This document shows positions 1 to 7,621 of a stretch of 40,672 nucleotides of DNA, in pieces. The notes beneath the pieces were generated by a model. That model did not search any database and was not told the origin of the DNA. It saw only the letters and a program-made list of their open reading frames with translations. This DNA comes from Parcubacteria group bacterium (GTDB lineage Bacteria; Patescibacteriota; Patescibacteriia; Patescibacteriales; GWC2-42-12), in NCBI GenBank assembly GCA_016188785.1, contig JACPHD010000007.1, positions 1 through 40,672 of the forward strand, given 5' to 3'. Position numbers and translations under genes: made by a program. Each line of letters starts with the position of its first letter. Positions within the stretch are counted from its first letter, which is position 1.

Positions 1-300
1 TCCGTCAACCAGCCAATACATCAGCGCCGTATTTAACGCCAAATTAGCCAAAGCGACTGATAAATAGCCAGCCATCTGCCGATACATTTTTTGCTGATCG
101 CGGTCGCTGAAAGTCCAAAATTTTTGCAGAAAAAAACTAACGAAAAAAGACCAGATAAATGCCAAGCTGGCAGAGATTAAATACCAAATGCCTAAAATAT
201 CAGTTAGTATATACAATAAACTTAAATCAACCAAAGCGGCCAGACCGCCGGCCATCAGATATTTTACGATTCGCTTATATTTTAATAATAAATTAAGCAT
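1..300 (-). CDS. GtrA-like membrane protein, N-terminal part (3' end outside window)
   Basis: This is the first 100 codons of a GtrA-family protein. The family is made of small four-helix membrane proteins linked to moving polyprenyl-phosphate sugars across the membrane for surface polysaccharide. The visible part starts 'MLNLLLKYKRIVKYLMAGG' and has three hydrophobic stretches. The typical 'FLQKFWTFSDRD' loop follows the second one, at about residues 58-69. The ATG complement is at 298-300, and the frame stays open to base 1. It faces the same way as the glycosyltransferase and nucleotide-sugar genes at 423-5953, which supports a role in glycan export, although a repeat separates them. The C-terminal third is not visible. 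Confidence 0.85.
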   Translation of the reverse strand, partial: MLNLLLKYKRIVKYLMAGGLAALVDLSLLYILTDILGIWYLISASLAFIWSFFVSFFLQKFWTFSDRDQQKMYRQMAGYLSVALANLALNTALMYWLVDG

Positions 301-340
301 AAATTTTATATTGCGCATTGCGAGCGATACTCTCTTGGCT

Positions 341-419
341 GTCATTGCGGGCTTGACCCGCAATCCAGAAACTCGGTTCTTGCGCTGAACCCTGGATTGC
401 GGGTCAAGCCCGCAATGAC
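341..419. repeat. Palindromic interspersed element (GTCATTGCGGG family)
   Basis: Perfect 28-bp inverted arms lie at 341-368 and 392-419, each beginning GTCATTGCGGGCTTGACCCG when read inward. They are separated by 23 bases. The same arm, or half of it, recurs at 6906-7023, 13556-13583 and 13924-13983. Looser relatives with GTCATT...AATGAC ends lie at 6177-6276 and 20258-20355. It sits between the GtrA gene and the GT4 gene, and could also act as a transcript-stabilising or terminating hairpin. Confidence 0.9.
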
Positions 420-422
420 AAA

Positions 423-1601
423 TTAAATTTTGCTCCTCGCAATGACAGAATTAAATATAGCCTCCATTTTAACCGCGATTAAATCCCAATCATAATTTTT
501 TACCACGAGCTCTCTGGCATTTACTTTTATTTTTTCGGCCAATTCTTTATTATTTAATAATTCTGCCGCCATATCGGCGATGCTTCGCGGATTATTTACT
601 TGGCAAAATAAGCCGGTTTGGCCGGGGCGTAAAAAATCAACAATGCCACCAACCGGCGTGGCGATTACCGGCACGCCGGCCGCCATGGCTTCTAAAAAAG
701 CAATGCCCTGTCCTTCGGATAAAGACGGCCGAACAAACGCGTCGGCCAGAGCCAGATACTGCGGAATGTCTTCATTTTTAACTATACCTAACATCAGCAC
801 TCTGTCATTTAATTTGTAATTTGTAATTTGTAATTTGTAATTTTTTTCCAGTTCTCCCGCGCCGATTACTATTAGTTTTACGCCCGCCGGCAGATAGCGC
901 GTGGCTTCAATCAAATCACCCACTCCATTTTTTTTAACCAACCGCGAAACCGTAATAATTATTTTTTCATCTTCGTTTATTTTCAGTTTTTTTTTAAATT
1001 CTTTTTTTGAAAATTGAAAATCCGCCCGGACGAATGTCCGTTCGGACGGGTTGAAAATTGAAAATTTCTTAATGTCCACTCCATTCGGCACAATTTCAAT
1101 CGGCGCCGTCGCCCCCTGTTTTAAAGCGAAATCTTTTAAATAATAGCTAATGGCCGTAATAAAATCAGCTTGAGTAAACATTTTTTTATAACACGACCCG
1201 AGCCATTTGGCCCGCGAATAAATATGCTCGGGCGTATCGCCTTCCTGCAAAGTCAATAAATACGGCCTCCGGCGGTTTATCTTTTTAAAAAGCCAGGCGG
1301 CTAAAGCGCCGAAAGAAGCCATAATCGCCCAGCTAAAATCGTAATTATTTTTTCTATTTAACCTGATCGCTTTAATTAAACCTAAAATCGGCAATAAAAA
1401 TTTATCAAAATCACGGCCTGAACCAAGGCGATAAATCATAACCCGGCCGATTTTTTCCTGTCTGGCCAAATTTTTTTTAAGCTTGGCGGTAATTAAGTCA
1501 AACTCAAAACCGGTCAAGCGGTCAGTCAGCTCCTTAACCGCTATCTCGGCCCCGCCGACTAATGGCAAGTAGGCGGTAGAAAAAATTAATATATTCTTCA
1601 T
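423..1601 (-). CDS. Glycosyltransferase family 4 (GT-B fold)
   Basis: A 392-residue retaining glycosyltransferase that transfers a sugar from a nucleotide donor to a growing glycan on the cytoplasmic face. The N-terminal acceptor domain opens 'MKNILIFSTAYLPLVGGAE', whose GGAE loop is typical of GT4. The C-terminal donor domain has 'IITVSRLVKKNGVGDLIEA' and the signature 'SEGQGIAFLEAMAAGVPVI', which holds the E-x7-E pair. It is the last gene of the nucleotide-sugar operon, 130 bases after the UDP-glucuronate decarboxylase gene, with an inverted repeat between them. Two repeat-derived peptides are embedded in frame: a heptamer-coded segment at 811-842 and a palindrome-coded one at 1008-1067, both between core motifs. 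The exact donor and acceptor cannot be told from sequence. Confidence 0.92.
   Translation of the reverse strand: MKNILIFSTAYLPLVGGAEIAVKELTDRLTGFEFDLITAKLKKNLARQEKIGRVMIYRLGSGRDFDKFLLPILGLIKAIRLNRKNNYDFSWAIMASFGALAAWLFKKINRRRPYLLTLQEGDTPEHIYSRAKWLGSCYKKMFTQADFITAISYYLKDFALKQGATAPIEIVPNGVDIKKFSIFNPSERTFVRADFQFSKKEFKKKLKINEDEKIIITVSRLVKKNGVGDLIEATRYLPAGVKLIVIGAGELEKNYKLQITNYKLNDRVLMLGIVKNEDIPQYLALADAFVRPSLSEGQGIAFLEAMAAGVPVIATPVGGIVDFLRPGQTGLFCQVNNPRSIADMAAELLNNKELAEKIKVNARELVVKNYDWDLIAVKMEAIFNSVIARSKI
811..842. repeat. In-frame heptamer tandem repeat inside the GT4 gene
   Basis: About four and a half copies of a 7-base unit (AATTTGT on the plus strand) are read through by the gene at 423-1601 as 'NYKLQITNYKL'. 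Seven bases is not a multiple of three, so a change in copy number would usually shift the frame. The present number keeps it open. Confidence 0.8.
1008..1067. repeat. GC palindrome inside an AAAATTG repeat, in frame in the GT4 gene
   Basis: Bases 1008-1020 and 1051-1064 are copies of the same TGAAAATTGAAAA string. They flank a GC-rich imperfect palindrome at about 1025-1050 (CCCGGACGAATGTCC...). The gene reads through as 'FSIFNPSERTFVRADFQFS'. The repeated flanks on either side look like the result of an insertion with duplication, or of repeat expansion. Confidence 0.7.
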
Positions 1602-1618
1602 GCTATAATTTTTAAGAC

Positions 1619-1716
1619 GGCTGGATAAAATTAGCGATTTTTGAAGTGAGGACTGTTTGAGCCCCGCATTTGCGGGGCGAGTTCCGCAACGAGAAAATCG
1701 CTGATTTTATCCAGCC
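1619..1716. repeat. Long inverted repeat with nested hairpin after the decarboxylase gene
   Basis: The outer arms (GGCTGGATAAAATTAGCGAT at 1619, matched by AAATCGCTGATTTTATCCAG at 1695-1714) enclose a short GC hairpin, GCCCCGCATTTGCGGGGC, at 1661-1678. It begins about 15 bases after the stop of the gene ending at 1732. No long T run follows, so it is a repeat element that might double as a weak terminator. Confidence 0.7.
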
Positions 1717-1731
1717 ATATAAATGTGTTAT

Positions 1732-2667
1732 TTATATTATTATTTTTTTAAAATATTCTATAGTCTGCTTAAGCCCGTCTTCAAGATTAACTTCCGGCTG
1801 CCAATTTAATTTTTCTTTGGCTATCGTTATGTCCGGCCGGCGTCTGGTAGGATCGTCTTGAGGCAGAGACTGATAGACTAATTTTGATTTTGAGCCGGTC
1901 AGGCTGATTATTTTTTCCGCTATTTCCTTGATGGTTAATTCAAGCGGATTGCCTAAATTTACCGGACCGGTTAAATTTTCCGCCTCCATTAATTTAATTA
2001 AGCCGTCAACCATATCCGAAACATAACAAAAGCTCCTGGTTTGCGAGCCGTCACCATAAATAGTAATATCTTTTCCAGCTAAGGCCTGAGTAATAAAGTT
2101 AGAAACCACCCGGCCGTCATTTAAAGACATCTTCGGCCCATAAGTGTTAAAAATCCTGGCCACGCGAATTTCCAGGTTATACTTACGATAATAATCAAAA
2201 AACAAAGTTTCGGCCACGCGCTTGCCTTCGTCGTAACAGGCTCTAGGCCCGATCGGATTAACATTACCGAAATAATTTTCTTTTTGCGGATGCTCGGCCG
2301 GATCGCCATAGACTTCCGAAGTGGAAGCCTGCAGAATTCTAGCGCCATGTTTTTTAGCAAAACCTAAAACATTGATCACGCCGATGGTGTTAGCCTTGAC
2401 CGTTCTAATGGCATTAAGCTGATAATGCACCGGCGAAGCCGGACAGGCCAGGTTATAAACCTGATCAATTTTTTCCGAAGTAAAAAACGGCTCAATTATA
2501 TCATGCTCAATAAACTGAAAATTTTTATCAGCCAGCAAAAGCGCAATGTTTTCTCTACTGCCGGTGAATAAATTATCTAAGCAGATTACTTTATGCCCCT
2601 CTTTAAGTAATTTTTCACATAAGTGAGAGCCGATAAACCCCGCACCGCCGGTAATTAATATTGTCAT
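1732..2667 (-). CDS. UDP-glucuronate decarboxylase (UDP-xylose synthase type)
   Basis: A 311-residue extended short-chain dehydrogenase that would convert UDP-glucuronate to UDP-xylose using bound NAD, in the cytoplasm. The Rossmann glycine motif is '[11 protein letters not shown]' at residues 6-16. The UXS-type signature '[12 protein letters not shown]' is at 72-83. The catalytic Tyr145 and Lys149 lie in '[11 protein letters not shown]', and 'ARIFNTYGP' follows. Length and motifs match UXS better than general 4-epimerases. Its substrate would come from the UDP-glucose dehydrogenase gene four genes upstream in the same operon (4556-5953). The upstream spacer holds a truncated start of another epimerase gene. 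Confidence 0.88.
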   Translation of the reverse strand: MTILITGGAGFIGSHLCEKLLKEGHKVICLDNLFTGSRENIALLLADKNFQFIEHDIIEPFFTSEKIDQVYNLACPASPVHYQLNAIRTVKANTIGVINVLGFAKKHGARILQASTSEVYGDPAEHPQKENYFGNVNPIGPRACYDEGKRVAETLFFDYYRKYNLEIRVARIFNTYGPKMSLNDGRVVSNFITQALAGKDITIYGDGSQTRSFCYVSDMVDGLIKLMEAENLTGPVNLGNPLELTIKEIAEKIISLTGSKSKLVYQSLPQDDPTRRRPDITIAKEKLNWQPEVNLEDGLKQTIEYFKKIII

Positions 2668-2722
2668 AAATCTGATTATATAGAAATATAAATTTAAAAA
2701 TTCAAAAAGCCATTCTGTATAA

Positions 2723-2773
2723 TTATAGGTGGTGCGGGGTAAAGCCGGTGCCGCCGGTTATGAGTATTTTCAT
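2723..2773 (-). pseudogene. Truncated start of a nucleotide-sugar epimerase gene
   Basis: On the minus strand the ATG at 2771-2773 opens a 16-codon frame, '[16 protein letters not shown]', ending in TAA at 2723. The first 11 residues are a normal Rossmann NAD-binding start of an epimerase, and then homology stops. The ATG overlaps the TGA of the upstream epimerase in an ATGA, the usual form of translational coupling in an operon. It looks like the leftover start of a gene that was replaced or deleted, with the decarboxylase gene now following 55 bases later. A short accidental match is possible but less likely, given the overlap and frame. Confidence 0.6.
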
Positions 2774-3675
2774 AACAATCCCATATCTTTTTTATAATAA
2801 TTTTCCAGCCACTCCGGCAGATCCATGGATGGCTCCCAGCCTAATAATTTTTTAGCCAAAATATTAGAGCATAAATTGCGCGCCGGTTCAATTCTTTCCG
2901 GGATATTAGTGGTCGGCCCGCCAAATATTTTAGCGATTTCATTAACCGTATATTCTGTGCTTTGTCCGATGTTTATCGCCCGGCCATCGGTAATCTGGCT
3001 TTGTGCCGCTAAAATATTGGCCCGGACAATATCTTTGACGTAGGTATAAGTTCTAAAATGCGTACTATCGCCGGCTATGGTCATAGGCTGACCCTTTTGC
3101 CTCTGCTGGCCGAAAATGCTGACCACCGAAGCATAAGCGCCTTCGGTCGCCATGCGCGAACCATAAACATTAAAGTATCTTAAGCAAACCGTGGGTAATT
3201 TATAAACATAACTGAATAAACGGCAATATTCTTCACCAATGTATTTTTGCAAAGCATACGGACTGATCGGCGCCGCGATCATCTCCTCAGTTAAAGGCAT
3301 TTCTGCCTGATCGCCATAAATCGAAGACGAAGAGGCGTAAATAACTTTTTTAACTTTACTGTCTCTGGCCGCCACTAAAACATTTAAAGTGACGTTGACA
3401 TTATTATCATGATATTTAACCGGATTCTCAATTGACGGTTGCACTCTGGCTAAAGCGGCCTGATGAAAAACAAAATCTACGCCCTGAAACAGCGGCGCGA
3501 TATCAGCTAAATTTCTTAAATCCGCTTCATAAAATTTTGCTTGCGGATTTAGATTTTCCTTTTTACCCGTAGCTAAATTATCAATGACCAAAACCTCATG
3601 GCTTTGACTGATTAACTCATCAACTAAATTTGAGCCCACAAATCCGGCGCCGCCGGCAACTAAACATTTTGGCAT
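2770..3675 (-). CDS. NAD-dependent UDP-sugar 4-epimerase (WbpP/GalE-like)
   Basis: A 301-residue extended short-chain dehydrogenase. It has 'AGGAGFVGSNL' at residues 7-17, 'SSSSIYGD' at 115-122, and catalytic Tyr140 and Lys144 in 'SPYALQK'. The motif 'LRYFNVYGSRM' is also of this family. Such enzymes invert C4 of UDP-glucose, UDP-GlcNAc or their uronic acids. The 'PYALQK' form recalls the WbpP/uronate epimerase branch, but the substrate is not settled by sequence. It lies 6 bases after the short dehydrogenase-like gene (3682-4554) in one operon. Its stop overlaps the start of a vestigial epimerase frame. Confidence 0.85.
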   Translation of the reverse strand: MPKCLVAGGAGFVGSNLVDELISQSHEVLVIDNLATGKKENLNPQAKFYEADLRNLADIAPLFQGVDFVFHQAALARVQPSIENPVKYHDNNVNVTLNVLVAARDSKVKKVIYASSSSIYGDQAEMPLTEEMIAAPISPYALQKYIGEEYCRLFSYVYKLPTVCLRYFNVYGSRMATEGAYASVVSIFGQQRQKGQPMTIAGDSTHFRTYTYVKDIVRANILAAQSQITDGRAINIGQSTEYTVNEIAKIFGGPTTNIPERIEPARNLCSNILAKKLLGWEPSMDLPEWLENYYKKDMGLL

Positions 3676-3681
3676 ATTTTT

Positions 3682-4554
3682 TTATTTTAATATTTTATTA
3701 ATAAAGCTATCGCCATAAACCCCGGTTAATAAATCTAAGTCTTTACCGCTGTCCGCCAATAATTCAATATTTTTATTTTGCAGGCTCTCCAGCAGCTTAT
3801 TGCCAAAAACATCGCCGACTTTTTCCCTATATAACTTTGAAAAAGCGGCAAAATCTTTAATATAGCATGGCCCGCCCGCACCCCGGCCGTCGCCATGAAT
3901 TGGTTTATAATAATAGCCGCCGTTAATCGGGTCAGCCGCCATAGCCTGTTCAATATTATGCCAATCAACCCCTAAAGATTGAGTCAGGTCATAAGCTAAA
4001 TTAGCGAAAATAACCCGGAAATAACCCTGGCAATTTCTCATATATTTAATTATTTCGGCTTGCTTGGCTGAGCAAATCAGATTATAAGGCGCTTTAGGGA
4101 TCAATCGCAAAACCGACTGGGCCGCCTGGCGATAAGTCTTATTATCCGCCGGCAAGCCGATTATATTTCGGCACGGCTCGGCCACGTCTTTTTTCGCGGT
4201 GGAACGCGTTAAAAACTCCGGCGAGTGCAAAACAAAGATGTTGGGATTATTTTTTTGAATCGCTTCAGTTGTCCCTGGAAGCAAAGTTGATTTTATAACC
4301 GCGATTTTACCCGGCCCAACCAGCTTAACGGCTATTTTCACTATCTGACCGTCAAAGCCGGCCGGCGTAGTCATGGTTGGTACAGCGATAAAAACAATCT
4401 CGCAGTCTTTAATTTTTTCTTTGTTGCTGTTGCTATTATATTCGGCGTCTAAGCTGTAGCGGACAACATTAAAACCGCGCTCAACGAAATTATCAGCGTA
4501 ATTTTTGCCGATCCAGCCTTGGCCGATAAAACCTATTTTAATTTCTCTTGGCAT
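3682..4554 (-). CDS. Short UDP-glucose dehydrogenase-like protein lacking the C-terminal domain
   Basis: A 290-residue member of the UDP-glucose/GDP-mannose dehydrogenase family. Residues 6-15 form the NAD-binding 'KIGFIGQGWI'. 'KSTLLPGTT' is at 88-96, 'HSPEFLTRS' at 110-118, and the catalytic-type Cys230 lies in 'GAGGPCYIKD'. Typical members run to about 430 residues and end with a UDP-binding Rossmann domain, which is absent here. The stop follows normally, with no continuation in another frame before the next gene. It lies 1 base after the full-length paralogue, so the two are very probably co-translated. It may be an active short form, a partner of the full-length enzyme, or a variant with another substrate. 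Confidence 0.8.
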   Translation of the reverse strand: MPREIKIGFIGQGWIGKNYADNFVERGFNVVRYSLDAEYNSNSNKEKIKDCEIVFIAVPTMTTPAGFDGQIVKIAVKLVGPGKIAVIKSTLLPGTTEAIQKNNPNIFVLHSPEFLTRSTAKKDVAEPCRNIIGLPADNKTYRQAAQSVLRLIPKAPYNLICSAKQAEIIKYMRNCQGYFRVIFANLAYDLTQSLGVDWHNIEQAMAADPINGGYYYKPIHGDGRGAGGPCYIKDFAAFSKLYREKVGDVFGNKLLESLQNKNIELLADSGKDLDLLTGVYGDSFINKILK

Positions 4555-4555
4555 A

Positions 4556-5953
4556 TTATAGTTTTGCTTTCATCAGCGGCGAACCAACCGCGATAATGTC
4601 ATAGCCGGCCCCCATAAGTTCGTCGTATTTTTGCGCCAGCATGCGGCGTCCGTCCATAATCAGCGCGCCTTTAGGTAAATTTTCTAAAATTAAACCATCC
4701 AGTCCTCTGAATTGCGGCCAGTCAGCGGTTATGATTAAAATATCAGTTTCTTTAATAACTTCTAATTCTGAGCCGACTAAATTTATTTTTTCCGCGCCTT
4801 TATGACCGGAAAAATATTTTAAATAATTATTTCCGGCCGCTGGATCATAAACCTTGATTTGCTTCACAGCTTTAGTTAATAAAAATTCAGTTGTACCGAG
4901 CGAAGCGGCGTTCCTGATATCATTGGTGTCCTGTTTAAAAGCCAAGCCCAACAGGCCCACGGTTTTTCCGGCCCAACTAAAATTCAGTTCGGCTTCGGCT
5001 CTGGCTAAAAAATTATTTAACTGCCTTTGATTAGCGGCCAAAACATCGTCAATTAAATCAGTTTCAGCGCCTTTAACTTTAAGCTGATGCGCGAGCGAGC
5101 GAGCGTCTTTGATAAAGCAGCTACCGCCGGCAAATAAGCTGTCATAAAAACCCCAGTCGCCGATCCGGCCATCGGTGATTAAAACTTTCCTGATGTTTTC
5201 AAACTGCAGGCCGGAAAATTTTTCGCAAATTCGGCCCACCACATCAAAACAATTAGCCAAACGGCTGAATAAAATGTAGTTGGCCAGCAGTTTGCCGGCT
5301 TCGGCTTCGGCCGGGCTGACTTCCAGATAGGAAACGTTGGACGATTCCACGAAGCGGCCGTAAATATTTCTAAAAATAGCGAAGTCGGTTTGGCTGTCCG
5401 CCCCAACCACGACCCGCGCCGGCCGGATTGAGCCTTCAATCGCCTTGCCTTCAACCAAAAATTCCGGATTTGAACCCACACCAAAATTTTTTACTCCGGA
5501 GGCCAGCATGATTTCTTTGGTGCGGTTAATCATGTCAATCGGCACCGTGCTTTTATTAATTATCAAAACATACCGGCTTGGCTTGCCCTGATTTCTTTTA
5601 GTCAACAAGCCGGCCAAAGTTCTGGCGGCATTTTCATAAATTTCCAAATTAGTTTCACCCGTACCGTCGCGTTCCGGCGTGGGCAGGCACATAAAGACCG
5701 CTTCAGCTTCGTCAATAAATTTTTCCGCCTCGGCTAAAGCAAAAGTAAATTTAATCCTGGCCTGATTTCTTATAAGCAAATCGCCTAAGCCTTTTTCAAA
5801 TAAATATGATTCTATTTTGTCCTTATCGCCGGACGATAAACTATTGACCAGCTCCTGATTAATATCATAAACCAAAACCTCATGCCCGCTGTCCGCGCTT
5901 ACCGCGGCCGAACAAGCGCCAACAAAACCGCCACCAAAATATAAAATTTTCAT
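4556..5953 (-). CDS. UDP-glucose 6-dehydrogenase family protein
   Basis: A 465-residue cytoplasmic enzyme predicted to oxidise UDP-glucose to UDP-glucuronate with two NAD. The N-terminal Rossmann domain starts 'MKILYFGGGFVGACSA'. 'CLPTPERDGTGETNL' is at residues 89-103, 'NKSTVPIDM' at 133-141 and 'NPEFLVEG' at 162-169. The thiolate Cys279 sits in 'GGSCFIKD'. The C-terminal UDP-binding domain includes 'GLAFKQDTNDIRNAAS'. All key family motifs are present and the length is normal. It is the first gene of the operon running down to 423 and would supply the substrate of the decarboxylase at 1732-2667. A sister activity such as UDP-ManNAc dehydrogenase cannot be excluded. Confidence 0.88.
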   Translation of the reverse strand: MKILYFGGGFVGACSAAVSADSGHEVLVYDINQELVNSLSSGDKDKIESYLFEKGLGDLLIRNQARIKFTFALAEAEKFIDEAEAVFMCLPTPERDGTGETNLEIYENAARTLAGLLTKRNQGKPSRYVLIINKSTVPIDMINRTKEIMLASGVKNFGVGSNPEFLVEGKAIEGSIRPARVVVGADSQTDFAIFRNIYGRFVESSNVSYLEVSPAEAEAGKLLANYILFSRLANCFDVVGRICEKFSGLQFENIRKVLITDGRIGDWGFYDSLFAGGSCFIKDARSLAHQLKVKGAETDLIDDVLAANQRQLNNFLARAEAELNFSWAGKTVGLLGLAFKQDTNDIRNAASLGTTEFLLTKAVKQIKVYDPAAGNNYLKYFSGHKGAEKINLVGSELEVIKETDILIITADWPQFRGLDGLILENLPKGALIMDGRRMLAQKYDELMGAGYDIIAVGSPLMKAKL

Positions 5954-5990
5954 AGGAAATAAACTTTAATTATTTTAAAATCTTCTGCTT

Positions 5991-6111
5991 ATACAAATTA
6001 CGAATCTTTTACGAATTTACGAATAAATATAATGCAAATCCGCAAATATGGGCGAATGCCGCAAATAAGGGAAATATATTTGTAAATTTGTATTGGATTC
6101 GTAATTTGTAT
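5991..6111. repeat. AT-rich palindromic element in the divergent spacer
   Basis: The 342-base gap between divergent genes (5954-6295) holds this element and the one at 6177-6276. Its perfect 15-bp outer arms are at 5991-6005 (ATACAAATTACGAAT) and 6097-6111. Inside are several ACGAAT and CAAAT words in both orientations. Promoters for both operons must lie in this gap, but no convincing -35/-10 pair stands out. Confidence 0.75.
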
Positions 6112-6176
6112 TATTCTTAACTATAAGTTATTATTAAATAAAATAAGCCCAAAGTCAACACCTAAAAATAAGCTTT

Positions 6177-6276
6177 GTCATTGCGAGCGACCGAAGGGAG
6201 CGAAGCAATCTCACGTAATCGGATTTTAACCAGAGATTGCTTCGTCATTCCGCTTCGCTTCATTCCTCGCAATGAC
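6177..6276. repeat. Palindromic interspersed element (GTCATTGCGAG type)
   Basis: This element begins GTCATTGCGAGCGACCGAAG and ends CCTCGCAATGAC, with inner GAAGCAATCTC / GAGATTGCTTC arms. It ends 19 bases before the GT4 start at 6296. Its final ATGAC supplies an upstream in-frame ATG at 6272 that is probably not the real start. Confidence 0.8.
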
Positions 6277-6295
6277 ACAAATTTACCATAAATTC

Positions 6296-7558
6296 ATGAA
6301 AAAAATTCTCTATTTTATCACCCAGTCTGAATACGGCGGCGCCCAGCGCTATGTTTTTGATTTAGTCAATAGCTTAAAAACAGATTTTAAGGTGGCCGTG
6401 GCCTTTGGCGAGCAAGAAAATAATCTAAAATTAGCCAAAATTTTACAAAAAAACAACCTAAAATATTATATAATTCCCCATCTTAAACGTAGTCTTTCGC
6501 CCCTTAATGACCTTTTAGCCCTGCGAGAAATCATCAAACTAATAAAACAATATCAGCCGGATATTATTCACTTAAACAGCTCCAAAATTTCCATTTTGGG
6601 CTCGTTGGCGGCATTATTCACTAATTCGAAAATCGAAAATCGAAAATCGAAAATCGTCTATACTGTGCACGGCTGGGTCTTTAACGAGCCTTTACCCGCC
6701 TGGCTAAAATATTTTTATAAATATGCGGAAAAATTCACGGCCAAATTTAAAGACAAAATAATTTGCGTTAGCGAATATGATAAACAGGCCGCGCTAAAAA
6801 ATAAAATCGCGCCGCCGGAAAAATTACTTACTATCCATAACGGCATTTCACGAATAAATTTTTATTCTAAAACAGAAGCGCAGGAAATTATAAACTCATT
6901 TATTTGTCATTCCGGCCTTGAGCCGGAATCCCCGCCCGCCTCGCCTTGCGGCTCGCATGGCGGGCGCGGCAGGGTTCAGCGCAAGAACCGAGTTTCTGGA
7001 TTGCGGGTCAAGCCCGCAATGACAAATAACTTTATCATCGGCTCCATCGGCAATCTCTACAAAACCAAAGGTTTTGCTTATCTGATTGAAGCCGCTGATA
7101 TTTTAATCAATAAAAATAAACTGCCGATAACTTTTATAGTTATCGGCGAGGGCAGTGAAAGAAAAAATTTAGAAAATTTAATTGAAAAATATAATTTAGC
7201 CGATAATTTTATTTTAGCCGGCCGGATTGATAGGGCCGCCGAACTATTGCCGGCCTTTGATATTTACGGCTGTTCATCGGTTAAAGAAGGCTTGCCCTAC
7301 GCTATTTTAGAAGCCATGGCCGCCGGCTTGCCTATAGTTTCCACACAAGTCGGCGGCCTGCCGGAAATGATTAAACATGAAAAAACCGGCTTCTTAGTTA
7401 AACCGGCTGAAGCGCGCCAATTAGCCGAAAAAATTAAACTGCTTATAGACGATAAAACTTTAGGACAGAAATTAGGCGCAAGCGCGCGAGAAAAATTAGA
7501 AACTGAATTTGGCCTGGGAAAAATGATTGAAAAAACCAGAAAATTATACGCGGAGTAG
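6296..7558 (+). CDS. Glycosyltransferase family 4 with an in-frame repeat insertion
   Basis: A GT-B retaining glycosyltransferase of 420 residues. The start 'MKKILYFITQSEYGGAQRYV' is chosen over the in-frame ATG at 6272, because that ATG lies in a repeat and the family normally begins with this strand and the GGAQ loop. The donor domain has 'IGSIGNLYKTKGFAYLIEA' and the E-x7-E signature 'KEGLPYAILEAMAAGLPIV', then 'TQVGGLPEMI'. Between the two domains lies a 118-base palindromic element (6906-7023) read in frame as about 39 extra residues. A shorter heptamer repeat at 6626-6656 is also read through. It is divergent from the nucleotide-sugar operon and ends inside a hairpin shared with the convergent ligase-like gene. 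No clear Shine-Dalgarno sequence precedes the start. Confidence 0.88.
   Translation: MKKILYFITQSEYGGAQRYVFDLVNSLKTDFKVAVAFGEQENNLKLAKILQKNNLKYYIIPHLKRSLSPLNDLLALREIIKLIKQYQPDIIHLNSSKISILGSLAALFTNSKIENRKSKIVYTVHGWVFNEPLPAWLKYFYKYAEKFTAKFKDKIICVSEYDKQAALKNKIAPPEKLLTIHNGISRINFYSKTEAQEIINSFICHSGLEPESPPASPCGSHGGRGRVQRKNRVSGLRVKPAMTNNFIIGSIGNLYKTKGFAYLIEAADILINKNKLPITFIVIGEGSERKNLENLIEKYNLADNFILAGRIDRAAELLPAFDIYGCSSVKEGLPYAILEAMAAGLPIVSTQVGGLPEMIKHEKTGFLVKPAEARQLAEKIKLLIDDKTLGQKLGASAREKLETEFGLGKMIEKTRKLYAE
6626..6656. repeat. In-frame heptamer tandem repeat inside the second GT4 gene
   Basis: A 7-base unit (CGAAAAT) is repeated four times and read as 'SKIENRKSKIENRKSKIV'-like residues, where family members have a short loop. 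It parallels the heptamer repeat at 811-842 in the other GT4 gene but uses a different unit. Confidence 0.75.
6906..7023. repeat. Palindromic element inserted in frame in the GT4 gene
   Basis: It begins GTCATTCCGGCCTTGAGCCG and ends GGTCAAGCCCGCAATGAC, so the two ends come from two related subtypes of the GTCATT element. The right half (from about 6974) repeats the right half of the element at 341-419 in inverted or direct form, including the CAGCGCAAGAACCGAGTTTC core. It is translated without a stop. Confidence 0.88.
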
Positions 7559-7601
7559 CGTCTAAAGCGCTACGATTAAATCGTAGCGCTTTAGACGCTA
7601 C
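7555..7601. terminator. Perfect 21-bp hairpin between convergent genes
   Basis: Arms at 7555-7575 and 7581-7601 are perfectly complementary around a TTAAA loop. The TAG of the GT4 gene lies in the left arm, and the convergent ligase-like gene ends at 7622. There is no T run on either side, so it may be a repeat element serving as a bidirectional transcript end rather than a textbook terminator. A short direct repeat of CTACTGTCTT follows. Confidence 0.6.
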
Positions 7602-7621
7602 TGTCTTCGCTACTGTCTTGA

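Noticed and set aside
811-842. Iterated regulatory sites (iterons)
   Set aside because: The heptamers lie inside a coding region with no replication gene nearby. A coding tandem repeat explains them.
6272-6295. In-frame upstream ATG for the second GT4 gene
   Set aside because: The extra eight residues are encoded by the end of a palindromic repeat, and the family start motif begins at 6296.
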